A DNA stretch of 62,396 bases from Streptomyces sp. 378 (GTDB lineage: Bacteria > Actinomycetota > Actinomycetes > Streptomycetales > Streptomycetaceae), in assembly GCF_030124145.1 (NCBI RefSeq), contig NZ_JASKMS010000040.1:1-62396 (forward strand), written 5' to 3'. The notes under the pieces are model-generated. The model saw only the letters and a program-made list of their open reading frames with translations. It had not been told where the DNA came from and made no database searches. Position numbers and translations under genes: made by a program. Shown piece after piece: positions 50,861 through 59,443 of this stretch (its first letter is position 1; every line of letters starts with the position of its first letter).

Positions 50861-52776
50861 CAAAGCCCGTGACCGCCCACCCCGACCGCGGGATCAGGAT
50901 CGACTCCGTCAAGCTCGTCCACAACACCGCAGAGATCGACGAGTACGCCTTCGGAACCGGCGGGCTGAACATCCTCAGCGGGCCACGCAACAGCTCCAAG
51001 ACCACCACGCTGAAGGTCATCGACTACTGCTTCGGCGACCGTGGCGGGATGATCGATGCTCTCGGTGCCGCCGTATCCGACGAGTACATCGAGGTCTCCA
51101 CCGCGATACGGCTCAACGGCCACCCTCGCGTCCTGACCCGTCTCCTCCAGCACGGGCGCATGAACAAGGTGTACGTCGACGGAGACGAGCTGACCGACGC
51201 CGACTTCTCCGACTGGATCCTGCGCGAACTGGGCTGGCCCAACCTGCGCATACCCAAGGGCCTCCACCCGGCCACAGCCAGTGAACTGACGCCCCTGTCC
51301 TTCCGGAACCTGCTGCGCCACTTCTACCGCAACGAGGAATCCTGGACGACCTTCGCCAACAAGGAACAGGAATTCATCCGGCGCGGCGTCGTCAGCATGC
51401 TCCTCGGCTTCGCCCCCTCCCGCTACGACACCAAGGACTTCGCCGTCGCCCAGGCCAAGCGGCGCCTTGCCGTAGCCCAGGCAGTGGAGCGCGACGTGCA
51501 GGACAGCACCTTGCAGGCCGTCACCGCCATCTCTGAACGGCTCGGCATCCCCATCGCCCGCACCCTCGACCAAGTAGCGGCCGCACGGGAAAAGGTCACT
51601 TCCCAACTCGACGGGGTTTGCCAACGACGTCACGAACTGACGCAGGAGATCAACAGCCTCTTGCAGGGAACTTCTACTACCGAGACGGCAGCCGGATACG
51701 ACTCGTCCCTGACGAGCTTGTACGAAGACATATCCAGGCGGCTGCAACTCGCGGTGGACGAAGTCGTCGCGCTCGAACAACTCGGCAGCGAACACGCCTA
51801 CTCCGCCCAGACGGTCACCTCCGAGGTAACCCGCATGGAACGCCTCATCGCCTCCGTGGAGATCTTCGACGCCCTCCCCGTACGGCTCTGCCCGGCGTGC
51901 GAGCAACGGGTCGACCCACACCGAGAACACGACGAGAGCGCCTGCTACCTGTGCTTCCAACCGGTCAACGACGACCAGCGTCGCCGGCGGGCACAAGTGG
52001 AAATCCGGTCGCTCAAGTCGGAACTCGCCGACCTCGAAGACGTCACCGCCCGCACCGCCGTCGATCTGCACACAGCCCGCACCCGCCGAACGGAGCTTCA
52101 AGAGGAACAGACACGGCTCGCGCACCGCATCAATGAACAACGCGCCGCGCAGCTGGCTCCTTTCATGGCCACTCTCGAGAACCTGGCCGGCCAGATCGCC
52201 CAGCTCGAACAGAAGATGACAGCCTTTCCCGCTATCGAAGAAATCCTCCAACGCCGCTTGGTAGCCAGTCAGGCCGTCACCGCTGCACAACAAGCCGTCG
52301 ACGCGCTCGACCAAGAGCCAGCCGCCGTTGCCACGGCTTCGCTCACCTCTGTCGAACGATGCGCCGTGTTCGCCGAGCGCATGAACGAATTTCTTCATCG
52401 CTACCGTGAACGTGGCTGGGTCAAGGGCGCCATCACCATCAATGACAGTGACCTCACCTTTTACGTCGGCACCCGCCCCTGGGATCAAGCCCTTGGGGCA
52501 GAGACAAAGGTGCTCTTCTTCTTGGCCTACAGCTACGCCACTCTCTTCCTGGCATCTGACCTCGACGAAGAAGCCGCTTTCCCCGGCCTGCTCCTCCTGG
52601 ACAACCCATACCAGCAGGGCATCGGCAACACCGTGGTCGACGACGTCCTGCGAGATCTGGGAAACGCAGCTCAGGCCACAGGCACCCAGGTCATCAGCAC
52701 CCAGGCCGTTCCGGTACCGCGGGACCCGGCGACCATTCAGGTAATCCGCATGCCCACGGAGTATGAAGCGCCGTAG
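50857..52776 (+). CDS. SMC/Rad50-like ATPase of an ABC-3C defence operon
   Basis: 639 residues. Walker A at about 42-51 (SGPRNSSKTTTLKV), coiled coils from about 190 to 330 and 380 to 480, between them a zinc-hook-like pair CPAC (about 346) and CYLC (about 363), signature-like LGAETKVLFFLAYSYATLFL near 545, and Walker B LLLLDNPYQQG near 577. This is the ABC-3C ATPase thought to sense foreign DNA. The Asn after Asp in Walker B (LDNP rather than LDEP) is usual for this DUF3732-like group as far as I recall. Last gene of the three-gene operon. Confidence 0.84.
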   Translation: MTKPVTAHPDRGIRIDSVKLVHNTAEIDEYAFGTGGLNILSGPRNSSKTTTLKVIDYCFGDRGGMIDALGAAVSDEYIEVSTAIRLNGHPRVLTRLLQHGRMNKVYVDGDELTDADFSDWILRELGWPNLRIPKGLHPATASELTPLSFRNLLRHFYRNEESWTTFANKEQEFIRRGVVSMLLGFAPSRYDTKDFAVAQAKRRLAVAQAVERDVQDSTLQAVTAISERLGIPIARTLDQVAAAREKVTSQLDGVCQRRHELTQEINSLLQGTSTTETAAGYDSSLTSLYEDISRRLQLAVDEVVALEQLGSEHAYSAQTVTSEVTRMERLIASVEIFDALPVRLCPACEQRVDPHREHDESACYLCFQPVNDDQRRRRAQVEIRSLKSELADLEDVTARTAVDLHTARTRRTELQEEQTRLAHRINEQRAAQLAPFMATLENLAGQIAQLEQKMTAFPAIEEILQRRLVASQAVTAAQQAVDALDQEPAAVATASLTSVERCAVFAERMNEFLHRYRERGWVKGAITINDSDLTFYVGTRPWDQALGAETKVLFFLAYSYATLFLASDLDEEAAFPGLLLLDNPYQQGIGNTVVDDVLRDLGNAAQATGTQVISTQAVPVPRDPATIQVIRMPTEYEAP

Positions 52777-52887
52777 GCAGACTTGCAGCAGTGTTGATGT
52801 CTTCGCGGTCGACCTGCCGGATACTCCCGGGTCCTGCGACGCCTCCGGCTGCGTTGACCGCGAGTTCCGGGCACGATGGTCTGGTGC

Positions 52888-52925
52888 AGCCCTGCGACGC
52901 CGAAGATTGCTGAACCGTGTGATAG
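52888..52925 (+). repeat. Left terminal inverted repeat of the Tn3-like element
   Basis: 32 of 38 positions match the reverse complement of 56276-56313. The shared core is CGAAGATTGC followed by GAACCGTGTG. Similarity drops sharply outside the 38 bases on the left side. Confidence 0.72.
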
Positions 52926-53089
52926 CCCCCATCGGTGCAGATCAGAGGGGATCCCTGGTTGCCGTGGTCGAACGCGCAAAGAAGAGATAGTGCGGAGCGG
53001 ACGAAAGGTGACGCATTCGCCGCTCCTCCGCCGTGTCGTTCGTGGAGTGGTGACGCCGTGTTGCGGGAGACATGCGGACCCGCCGCAGG

Positions 53090-56000
53090 TCAGTTGGCGC
53101 CAAGGTTGTCGTACGTCACGTCGTAAGGGCCTTCGTCCAGGTCTTCGACGGCCCGCATGGAGCTGTCGGAGAGTTCGGGCATCTCGAAGGCGTATCGGCC
53201 CTTCATGTGGATGTGCCGATAGAGGAAGGGGGACAGGCTCCGGACGACTTCGTCGGGAACGGGCCGCAGGTGGCTGGCCTTCTTCTGGAGGAACAGGTCG
53301 ATGTAGGCGGTGTTGAAGAGCACCACCATGTTGACGATCAGTCCGAGTGCGCTGAGTTGTTCCTCCATGCCGGTCTGGTAGCGGTGGATGCGGTCTTCGG
53401 TGCCGTGATAGATCTTCGCGGCCAGCTCGTGGCGTTGGGCGTGGCGGAGGCTCTGTGTTTCGATCTGACGGCGGTAGTCAGGGTTGTCCATGAGATCCAG
53501 GATGTGTGCGGTCTTGAAGATCTTCCCGTAGTGGGCGAGCGCCTTACCCAAGGGCGTGAGGCTGCCGTTGCGGACCACCATGCGGATCGCGTCCGCGGAT
53601 CGCACACGGCCGAGGTGGACAGCTCCGACGAGACGGAGCATGTCGTCCCAGTTTCGTTCGATGAGAGCGGAGTCGATCTTGTTGCGGGTGGCATGCTGCA
53701 GGGGGCCATAGTCCTCGCCAGATGAGGTGTCCATGCGAGCGAGGGTCATGTCGGTGACGTCGGCGGCTGTGGGGGTGTAGGAGTAGCCGGAGAGCGCGAG
53801 CAGGCCGAAGATGATCTCTTGGTGTGGCCCGGCCTCGGCGATGATCTTCTGTTGGCGGTTCTCATTCTGGGTGCTGGTGGCTTTGAGGGCGCTGGTGCGT
53901 CGGTCGTTGAGGACGTCGAGCACGTGCAGGCAGGTGTGGACGGATCCGGCGACGACCTTGTCCGTGAGTCCCATGGCCTGGTCCGACAGAAGGGTGAGGT
54001 GGGTGACGTGGGCGGTGCCGTGGGCAGACAGGCGCGCCTTGATGGCGGTCGGGGGTGCGACCATACGCTGGCCCTCTACGGATGCCATGTGGCCGCCGTT
54101 CCATGATGCGGCAACAGAAAGCTGTGACTGCCGCGCCAGCAGGCGGTGGTTCAGTGCTTCCAGACGGTCCGGTCGCAGGAAGTTGTCGATGACGTAGGCA
54201 ATGTGCCTTCGGTCCAGGGCGGGGAAGTTGCCGGCGACGGCCTCGACACCGACGTTGCAGCCGAGCGCGACCAGTGCGGCAGACAGGGTGATGTCAAAGT
54301 CGCGTTGGCGTGGGGTCGATCCGCCTGGTGTCGTGAACACCTCGGTGCCCTTGGTCCACGTGAGGACTTCCAGGATGAGTTGGGGAAGGTCACCCTTGGG
54401 CAACCAGCCCGCGAGTTCCGCGGTCACCTTGCGCAGCCTGGGGTCTGGGGAAAGAGGTGCCGTGGACAGAACGAGCCGACCGCCGTCACCGACTTCGACC
54501 TGTCGGTCTTTCGGCAGGCGCTCTGCGATCGCATGGGTCTTGGTGTGGAGCTCTTGGCCCAGTCGCTTCAAGTGGGCGACCGCATCCAAGGGAAGCCCCA
54601 AGCTCTTGGCCACTGAGACCCGCAACGCCGTCCACTCCGCCGACGACGGCAGGCCCGCTTCCGGGTTACCCCACTTCGATGCCCCCTCGACGAAGATTTC
54701 GCGCCGCAGGAGGCGAGAGTAGAACCTCTCCACCACGCAAAACGCGTAGGCGGCGGTGTCGACCGTATCGGGCGCCAGGTGCGGCGCGTAGAGCGCCAGC
54801 TCTTTCCAGGACCCGGTCAACAAGCGCTCATCGGCCTCGGCGCGGCTGATCGCGGGTCGGTCGATCAGGTCGGTCAAAGACCACAGGGCGTCCAGCACAT
54901 GTCTGGCTTCCTGTGTGCCGGACCGGTACGGCAGCCCTCCGACGATGTGTGGCAGGTAGGTCTTCAGGAGATCGATCCGTTTGATCATTTTGGCGCGGCG
55001 CGCCTCCTCTGAGTCCGATCCCGCCGCGGGGGCCAGCTCGCCGGCCACCATGACGGCTGCCTCGAACTCGGGCAGATCCTCGAGTTGGTCGAGGAAATCG
55101 CGCACCGTCAAGGTGTCTGCCGCAGGGGGGATGATCTCTCCCGTCGCAGTGTCAACCTGTTCGTGCCTCGCGTCGAGAAGGTCTTTGCCTACATCCCTCA
55201 TGACGGCGGCAGCATGGGCCAGGTCGGGGAAGATCGCGGAACGCTCCTTTTCGGTCTTGCGTCGCGCTCGTCCGATGAGGTCGTTGGCGATCAGGTGCAC
55301 CAGCATGTCGACCGCGTCGTCCGCAGCAGTCTCGGTAAGGCGGCCCACTGCTGCGATGGTCGCGGCGCGCCGCTTCATCCTCTGCGTCTCGTGGTCTGCG
55401 GCGAACCGGGCGAGATGCGAAAGGCGTCGCGGGGAGAAGGCCCGGGTGTCGACGGGCTGCAGTTCTAGAGAGAGGACCTCGTTGTTCCGCTCGATGGCGC
55501 GCGCGAGGTTCGTCCAGGAGGGCTTGCCGGGCCCTCGCTGCATCTCGGCCAGCGGCGACTTTCGTTCATCATCCGGGACTGCCGCCAGCCGATCGAGTTC
55601 GGACAGCTGGTCAGCGTACGGGGTCAAGAGCGCCTGCCACATTCCCTGATCGGCTTCCGCCCGTACCGATCGCACCAGGTCGGTGAGGGTGCGCTCGCCG
55701 GGCAGCTCGATACGTTGCTCCCGCAGCCAGTCAATTGCGCGCCGCAGGAGGGCCTTGACTCCTTCTTCCGTGTACGTGGCGCGGGACACCACCATGCTTT
55801 TCAGTGCGGCCTCGCCCTTGCTGTACGGCTTCCAGCCACATACCGACCTGATCTCCTGCGCATGGCGCCTCGTCAGCCCGTCGTGCGCGCCGTACGCGGA
55901 CAGGACCGCCATGCCGCCGCTGATGTCGAGCTGGGACGCCAGGTGCTCCACGACCGGTCGCGGCAGGGAAACAATCTCCTGGGGTTTGGGGAGCCGACCC

Positions 56001-56182
56001 AGGGACCGCAAGCAGGTGAGCTGGATGGCGAAGCCCAACCGGTTCTGCGGCCCGCGTTTCTTCAGGATCAGTTCGGTCTCGGCCTCGGTGAGGTCGAAGA
56101 GAGCCAGCAGGCCGTCTGGCAGGTCTCCTTCGGGAAATGACGGGTAATCCCGGCCCAGGGGAAAGCTCGGGCTCGTGCTCAT
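53090..56182 (-). CDS. tnpA: Tn3-family transposase with altered catalytic residues
   Basis: 1030 residues, the normal Tn3 TnpA length; ATG 56182 (the open frame extends 23 codons further without a better start). N-terminal DUF4158-type domain (YPSFPEGDLPDGLLALFDLT) and C-terminal Tn3 domain (MEEQLSALGLIVNMVVLFNT). In relatives the first two catalytic acids are Asp in a VDGxRF-type motif and in a TDT-type motif. Here they are Glu703 (ASVEGQRM) and Glu783 (IIAEAGPHQEIIFGLL), while the third position (Glu940/941) is kept. The enzyme may therefore be inactive or modified. Confidence 0.88.
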   Translation of the reverse strand: MSTSPSFPLGRDYPSFPEGDLPDGLLALFDLTEAETELILKKRGPQNRLGFAIQLTCLRSLGRLPKPQEIVSLPRPVVEHLASQLDISGGMAVLSAYGAHDGLTRRHAQEIRSVCGWKPYSKGEAALKSMVVSRATYTEEGVKALLRRAIDWLREQRIELPGERTLTDLVRSVRAEADQGMWQALLTPYADQLSELDRLAAVPDDERKSPLAEMQRGPGKPSWTNLARAIERNNEVLSLELQPVDTRAFSPRRLSHLARFAADHETQRMKRRAATIAAVGRLTETAADDAVDMLVHLIANDLIGRARRKTEKERSAIFPDLAHAAAVMRDVGKDLLDARHEQVDTATGEIIPPAADTLTVRDFLDQLEDLPEFEAAVMVAGELAPAAGSDSEEARRAKMIKRIDLLKTYLPHIVGGLPYRSGTQEARHVLDALWSLTDLIDRPAISRAEADERLLTGSWKELALYAPHLAPDTVDTAAYAFCVVERFYSRLLRREIFVEGASKWGNPEAGLPSSAEWTALRVSVAKSLGLPLDAVAHLKRLGQELHTKTHAIAERLPKDRQVEVGDGGRLVLSTAPLSPDPRLRKVTAELAGWLPKGDLPQLILEVLTWTKGTEVFTTPGGSTPRQRDFDITLSAALVALGCNVGVEAVAGNFPALDRRHIAYVIDNFLRPDRLEALNHRLLARQSQLSVAASWNGGHMASVEGQRMVAPPTAIKARLSAHGTAHVTHLTLLSDQAMGLTDKVVAGSVHTCLHVLDVLNDRRTSALKATSTQNENRQQKIIAEAGPHQEIIFGLLALSGYSYTPTAADVTDMTLARMDTSSGEDYGPLQHATRNKIDSALIERNWDDMLRLVGAVHLGRVRSADAIRMVVRNGSLTPLGKALAHYGKIFKTAHILDLMDNPDYRRQIETQSLRHAQRHELAAKIYHGTEDRIHRYQTGMEEQLSALGLIVNMVVLFNTAYIDLFLQKKASHLRPVPDEVVRSLSPFLYRHIHMKGRYAFEMPELSDSSMRAVEDLDEGPYDVTYDNLGAN

Positions 56183-56275
56183 CTTGTACGCCTCGCTGCA
56201 AATCCGACTACGACGACGTGCAGATTCGAGGCATACGGTGCTACCAGTCAAACGGCTGCCTCCCCGGTACGGCGC

Positions 56276-56313
56276 CTAACACACGGTTCTGCAATCTTCG
56301 TCGTCGAAGAGGT
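56276..56313 (-). repeat. Right terminal inverted repeat of the Tn3-like element
   Basis: Read on the minus strand it shares CGAAGATTGC and GAACCGTGTG with the left repeat. It lies about 90 bases upstream of the transposase start and overlaps the region from which the promoter of the gene at 56380 would be expected. Confidence 0.72.
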
Positions 56314-56379
56314 TTCGCCTGGTCCGATCCGGGGATATGCCGCTCCTGCGGCAGCTGGGGCCACCTACGGTCCTCGGCT

Positions 56380-57285
56380 ATGGAGAACGTATGGATCGAG
56401 CCGGGCGGGATTACCGATCCCGGCTACACCGAAGATCAGCTCAGACGCGCGAGAACTTTCGCCGAGACGGACCTCCGGGCCTCCCGCGCACAGCTGGCGG
56501 CTCGCTTCGGCCTCGGTGACGTCTGCGCCGAGATCACCGACGGGTCGCCTCCGGGCGCAAGCCTCGCCTTGGAGCAGCTGGCCCAGCAGCTCGGGTACGC
56601 GACAGAGACACTGGAGCGATACCTGCGGGTTACCCGCCTCGCGGGAACCGCACTTCGCGAGCGTCTGCTCGCCTCTGCCGTCCAGGTCCCGTGGAAGTGC
56701 GTGACCACCGCCTGCGTCACCGACTCCCAAGAGCGTTCCCGACGTGTCAGTTTGCTGCTGGAACGACTCGACAGCGCGGAACGGGCGGGATGGCCCATGG
56801 CTCTGGATGCGGCGCAGTACCGCAGGGCATTGAGCCTGGCGGCCGGAGCGGAACCTCCCGGTGAGATCGTTGCGCAGCTCGACCGAGAAGAAGTCCGGGA
56901 AGCCGTCCTGGCCGAGCTGACGAAGAGTCCGGCGGCGGTGCTGGCCGTGCTGCGGGAACCTGCAGTGCGGGAGGTCCTGAAGGACAAGGACGTCGCCCGC
57001 TATGTCCGCGCACAGATGCGACCGGCTCCCAGCCCGGACGAAGCCCTGCTCGACGAGCTCGTCGGCAGTGACGAACGCGACCCGCACGCCGACTGGACCA
57101 TCCGCTACTTCGGCCTGGCCCACAAGGCCAGGGAAATCCTGCTGCTCGGTCCCGAGGACTTCGCGGACGTCAACGACCCCGAAGTGTGGGAGTCCGTCGA
57201 GTCCATCCGTGACTCGGTCACTTCCTGGGCCGACCGGGTCTTGCAGCAGCGACCCCGCACCATCCGACTCCTGACAGGAAAGTAG
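56380..57285 (+). CDS. Helical, HTH-containing protein; first gene of a CoiA-like operon
   Basis: 301 residues from ATG 56380, which lacks a ribosome site; the reading frame is open back through the transposon end, so the native 5' end may have been lost to the insertion. ALEQLAQQLGYATETLERYL looks like an HTH, in a helical protein rich in short Leu/Ala helices (VLAELTKSPAAVLAVLREPA). It may be a ParB/DUF6192-like DNA-binding protein; this is uncertain. Six bases to the next gene. Confidence 0.55.
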   Translation: MENVWIEPGGITDPGYTEDQLRRARTFAETDLRASRAQLAARFGLGDVCAEITDGSPPGASLALEQLAQQLGYATETLERYLRVTRLAGTALRERLLASAVQVPWKCVTTACVTDSQERSRRVSLLLERLDSAERAGWPMALDAAQYRRALSLAAGAEPPGEIVAQLDREEVREAVLAELTKSPAAVLAVLREPAVREVLKDKDVARYVRAQMRPAPSPDEALLDELVGSDERDPHADWTIRYFGLAHKAREILLLGPEDFADVNDPEVWESVESIRDSVTSWADRVLQQRPRTIRLLTGK

Positions 57286-57291
57286 AAATCC

Positions 57292-58014
57292 ATGCCCAGC
57301 GCCGCAGGCCGCTATTCGAACACCGTGCGCGACGTCCTCGACCGTGAAGCCCTCCGCTGCATTCTCGCCGGCGGGAGCGAGAGTGAGCAGTTTGCCCGGC
57401 TTCAGGGGATCGTCCGATCCAAGGTCAAGGTGCTGTCGGCCGAGTACCACGCGGTCTTCGACCGCGCGGTGAAGTCGATGTGCACCACCTCCTTCAACAA
57501 GGTCACCAAAGAGATCCGAATCGCTGCCATGGCCGGACCGCCCGGCCCAACGCCCACCGAACCGACCCTTCAGGGCCCCGGCTGCGGTGCCACCCCCACC
57601 GGCCCGGACGAGGCGAGCGTTCCCGGTCCACGCGTCGGAGCCACCGACGAAAGGGTCGTCGCGAAGGTCGTACTCGGCGAGGGCGGCGAACTGACGGAGA
57701 AGACCGCCCGGCAACTCGTGTTGCAGGACCTCGACCGCATCATCGACGTTCTTCCCCCACTCGCCGAACGTGACTTCAGAGAGGCCGACCGGCTCGACCA
57801 ACAGGCCAAGGAGTCCACTCAAGGAGCGAAAAGGCACCGAGCCCGCGGAAACCGCATCATCGCCCTGGTTGAACGCTACGACCGCCTGGTCGCCGGCATC
57901 GACAACCTCCCCGGCATCTTCACCGTCGCAGACCTACTCACGGAAGTCGGGCCGCAGGCCCTCGGCCTGGACGAGGACGACGCCGAACTCCTCCGCTACG
58001 CAGGTGCCCTGTGA
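57292..58014 (+). CDS. Hypothetical protein of the CoiA-like operon
   Basis: 240 residues from ATG with GGAAA nearby. N-terminal helical part (LQGIVRSKVKVLSAEYHAVF), a Pro/Gly-rich linker at 85-115, then a charged helical region (TARQLVLQDLDRIIDVLPPL, EADRLDQQAKESTQGAKRHR). No recognised domain. ATGA-type overlap (4 bases) with the nuclease gene, so the two products are probably needed together. Confidence 0.58.
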   Translation: MPSAAGRYSNTVRDVLDREALRCILAGGSESEQFARLQGIVRSKVKVLSAEYHAVFDRAVKSMCTTSFNKVTKEIRIAAMAGPPGPTPTEPTLQGPGCGATPTGPDEASVPGPRVGATDERVVAKVVLGEGGELTEKTARQLVLQDLDRIIDVLPPLAERDFREADRLDQQAKESTQGAKRHRARGNRIIALVERYDRLVAGIDNLPGIFTVADLLTEVGPQALGLDEDDAELLRYAGAL

Positions 58015-58484
58015 CCGAGTCTGCCTGGCACAAGGAGATCAAGGGCTGGGGTGTGGCCACCGAGATCTCCCTCGGCAACCGCCGCGCCGACTGCCAACTA
58101 CGCTGCGGCAAGCGGGCTGAGGTACAAGCCCGCCCGCTTCCCCCCGACGAAGTCGCCGGCCGGGAAGCGCACGCCGACTTGTGGTTCCTGGACTGCCGTG
58201 CCGCTCACCGCTCGCGGCGCCTGATGGTCTGGAGCGACCCACAGTTCGGCACGCTGTTCCGCTGGGAGCGGGCCTGGCAGGGGTTCGCCATCTCCAAGCG
58301 TCCCGTCTTCCTCAACCTTGAGCTCGATCTACGAACCGGACAGGGCACCTTCCTGGATGTGACCGGCTGGACCTTCGACGGATACCGGGCCACGGGCACC
58401 GGCCAGATCCACACCGCGGCTTCCCTCCGGTCCTGGATGCGCTACGGTCTCCCGCTCGCGGGCCACCAGGCAGTGGCGCTATGA
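58011..58484 (+). CDS. CoiA-like nuclease domain protein
   Basis: 157 residues, GTGA overlap with the gene before. HKEIKGWG, then TEISLGNRRADCQLRCGKRA and EVQARPLPPDEVAGREAHAD followed by LWFLDC match the CoiA-like PD-(D/E)XK core: His/Glu on the first helix, RRAD, AEVQ, and a helix with Glu-x-x-x-Arg. CoiA proteins act on incoming DNA; small CoiA-like proteins also occur on phages and defence islands. Substrate unknown. Confidence 0.66.
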   Translation: MTESAWHKEIKGWGVATEISLGNRRADCQLRCGKRAEVQARPLPPDEVAGREAHADLWFLDCRAAHRSRRLMVWSDPQFGTLFRWERAWQGFAISKRPVFLNLELDLRTGQGTFLDVTGWTFDGYRATGTGQIHTAASLRSWMRYGLPLAGHQAVAL

Positions 58485-58795
58485 CCCTCTACCTCCTCCC
58501 CCGCCAGCGACACCGCACCGTCACGATTGAACTCGACGGCCTCCTGCAACAGCTGCCCGCCGAGTACCACCCCACCGGTCCGCTAGTGGGACGCATAGTG
58601 ACCACCCCGGCCTTCCACGCCCAGTGTGTGTTCGGCGAGTGTCCAGTGCCGGTAGCCATGCCCCTGCACCGCCCCACCGCTCGCACCGACCCACGGCTGA
58701 TCGTCGTAGACGACCTGTCCGAGGAGTGGGTCATGGGCTTCCGAGTCCACTACCAGCAACAGCCCTACCGCATCACCGGCTTCTACCCGCGATAG
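58481..58795 (+). CDS. Hypothetical protein of the CoiA-like operon
   Basis: 104 residues, ATGA overlap with the CoiA-like gene. Beta-rich (TVTIELDGLLQQLPAEYH, WVMGFRVHYQQQPYRITGFY) with two close Cys (CVFGECP). No recognised family. As the fourth overlapping gene it completes a tight operon. Confidence 0.58.
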   Translation: MTLYLLPRQRHRTVTIELDGLLQQLPAEYHPTGPLVGRIVTTPAFHAQCVFGECPVPVAMPLHRPTARTDPRLIVVDDLSEEWVMGFRVHYQQQPYRITGFYPR

Positions 58796-59207
58796 CCCGC
58801 ACCGCCGTCGCAGACCCGGCACAACGGAATGCCATACGCTCTGGAGCACATTCTCAGCACCGGCCTCGCCACTTCACCCATGCGCATTGCGTGCTACGTG
58901 CGCGCCCTGACGCACGTTGGTCCGTCAGGGCGTCGCGCAGCATCCGTCAGCAGTGGGAGCCCTCTGAGACTTCCGACCCCGTCAACCTGACGAACATGAA
59001 ACAGCTGAATGGCCATTCGCACAGGTCAGCAGCCACCAGCCACTCATCGCGGCAGGTCACCGCACTGGCTGGTCTCTTCCGCGACATCTGATCTGCAGGA
59101 CCCGGCGACTCTGCATTGAGCGTCACCAGCCCTCGGCGTTGCATCGTCACTCGCAGCCTTGACGCCGCCTGACCTGCCCAACGTGCGTCTGACACGCCAT
59201 CAGAACG
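58796..59207. other. Intergenic, no gene recognised
   Basis: About 410 bases without convincing coding character on either strand. One isolated AGCGTCA (59120-59126) precedes the repeat cluster that follows. GC is lower than in the surrounding genes. Confidence 0.4.
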
Positions 59208-59245
59208 AGCGTCAAATGAGCGTCACGAGCGTCATTTCAGCGTCA
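59208..59245 (+). repeat. Tandem AGCGTCA repeats (iteron-like)
   Basis: AGCGTCA begins at 59208, 59219, 59228 and 59239, spaced 11, 9 and 11 bases, roughly one helical turn. Two of them sit inside a dyad AAATGA ... TCATTT. AT-richer sequence follows (AAGATATCG, CACATAATG). It could be a cooperative regulator site or part of an origin. Confidence 0.55.
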
Positions 59246-59300
59246 AGATATCGCCCGTAACGCCCACACCGCACATAATGCGCACGGGCAAAACCGCAGG

Positions 59301-59369
59301 TCAGGAGCCCTTTGCGGCCGGTTCGAGGATGGCGACACACTCCACGTGGTGGGTCATCGGAAACACATC
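59301..59369 (-). pseudogene. 3' terminal fragment of an RNA methyltransferase gene
   Basis: The minus strand reads FDVFPMTHHVECVAILEPAA then KGS and a stop. This is the highly conserved C-terminus of actinobacterial TrmA/RumA-type rRNA/tRNA uridine methyltransferases, with PMTHHVECV the tell-tale part. Upstream of the first Phe the reading no longer resembles the family. A lone 3' end like this is what integration or excision at that gene leaves behind. Confidence 0.7.
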
Positions 59370-59443
59370 AAATTCGAGGACAGCGGTTCGCTGTCGCCCT
59401 CGGCGACCTCGCGTGCGCTCCCCTCCACGCTCCACCTCACAGC

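Larger units (their letters stand above)
52888..56313. mobile_element. Minimal Tn3-family element (transposase only)
   Basis: A single tnpA between 38-bp imperfect inverted repeats, 3.4 kb in total, with no resolvase or cargo. CTGGT occurs just outside each repeat (52881-52885 and 56319-56323), possibly the 5-bp target duplication, but the distance from repeat to CTGGT differs (2 versus 5 bases), so this is tentative. It separates the ABC-3C operon from the four-gene CoiA-like operon. The 52926-53089 stretch inside holds no gene. Confidence 0.72.
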
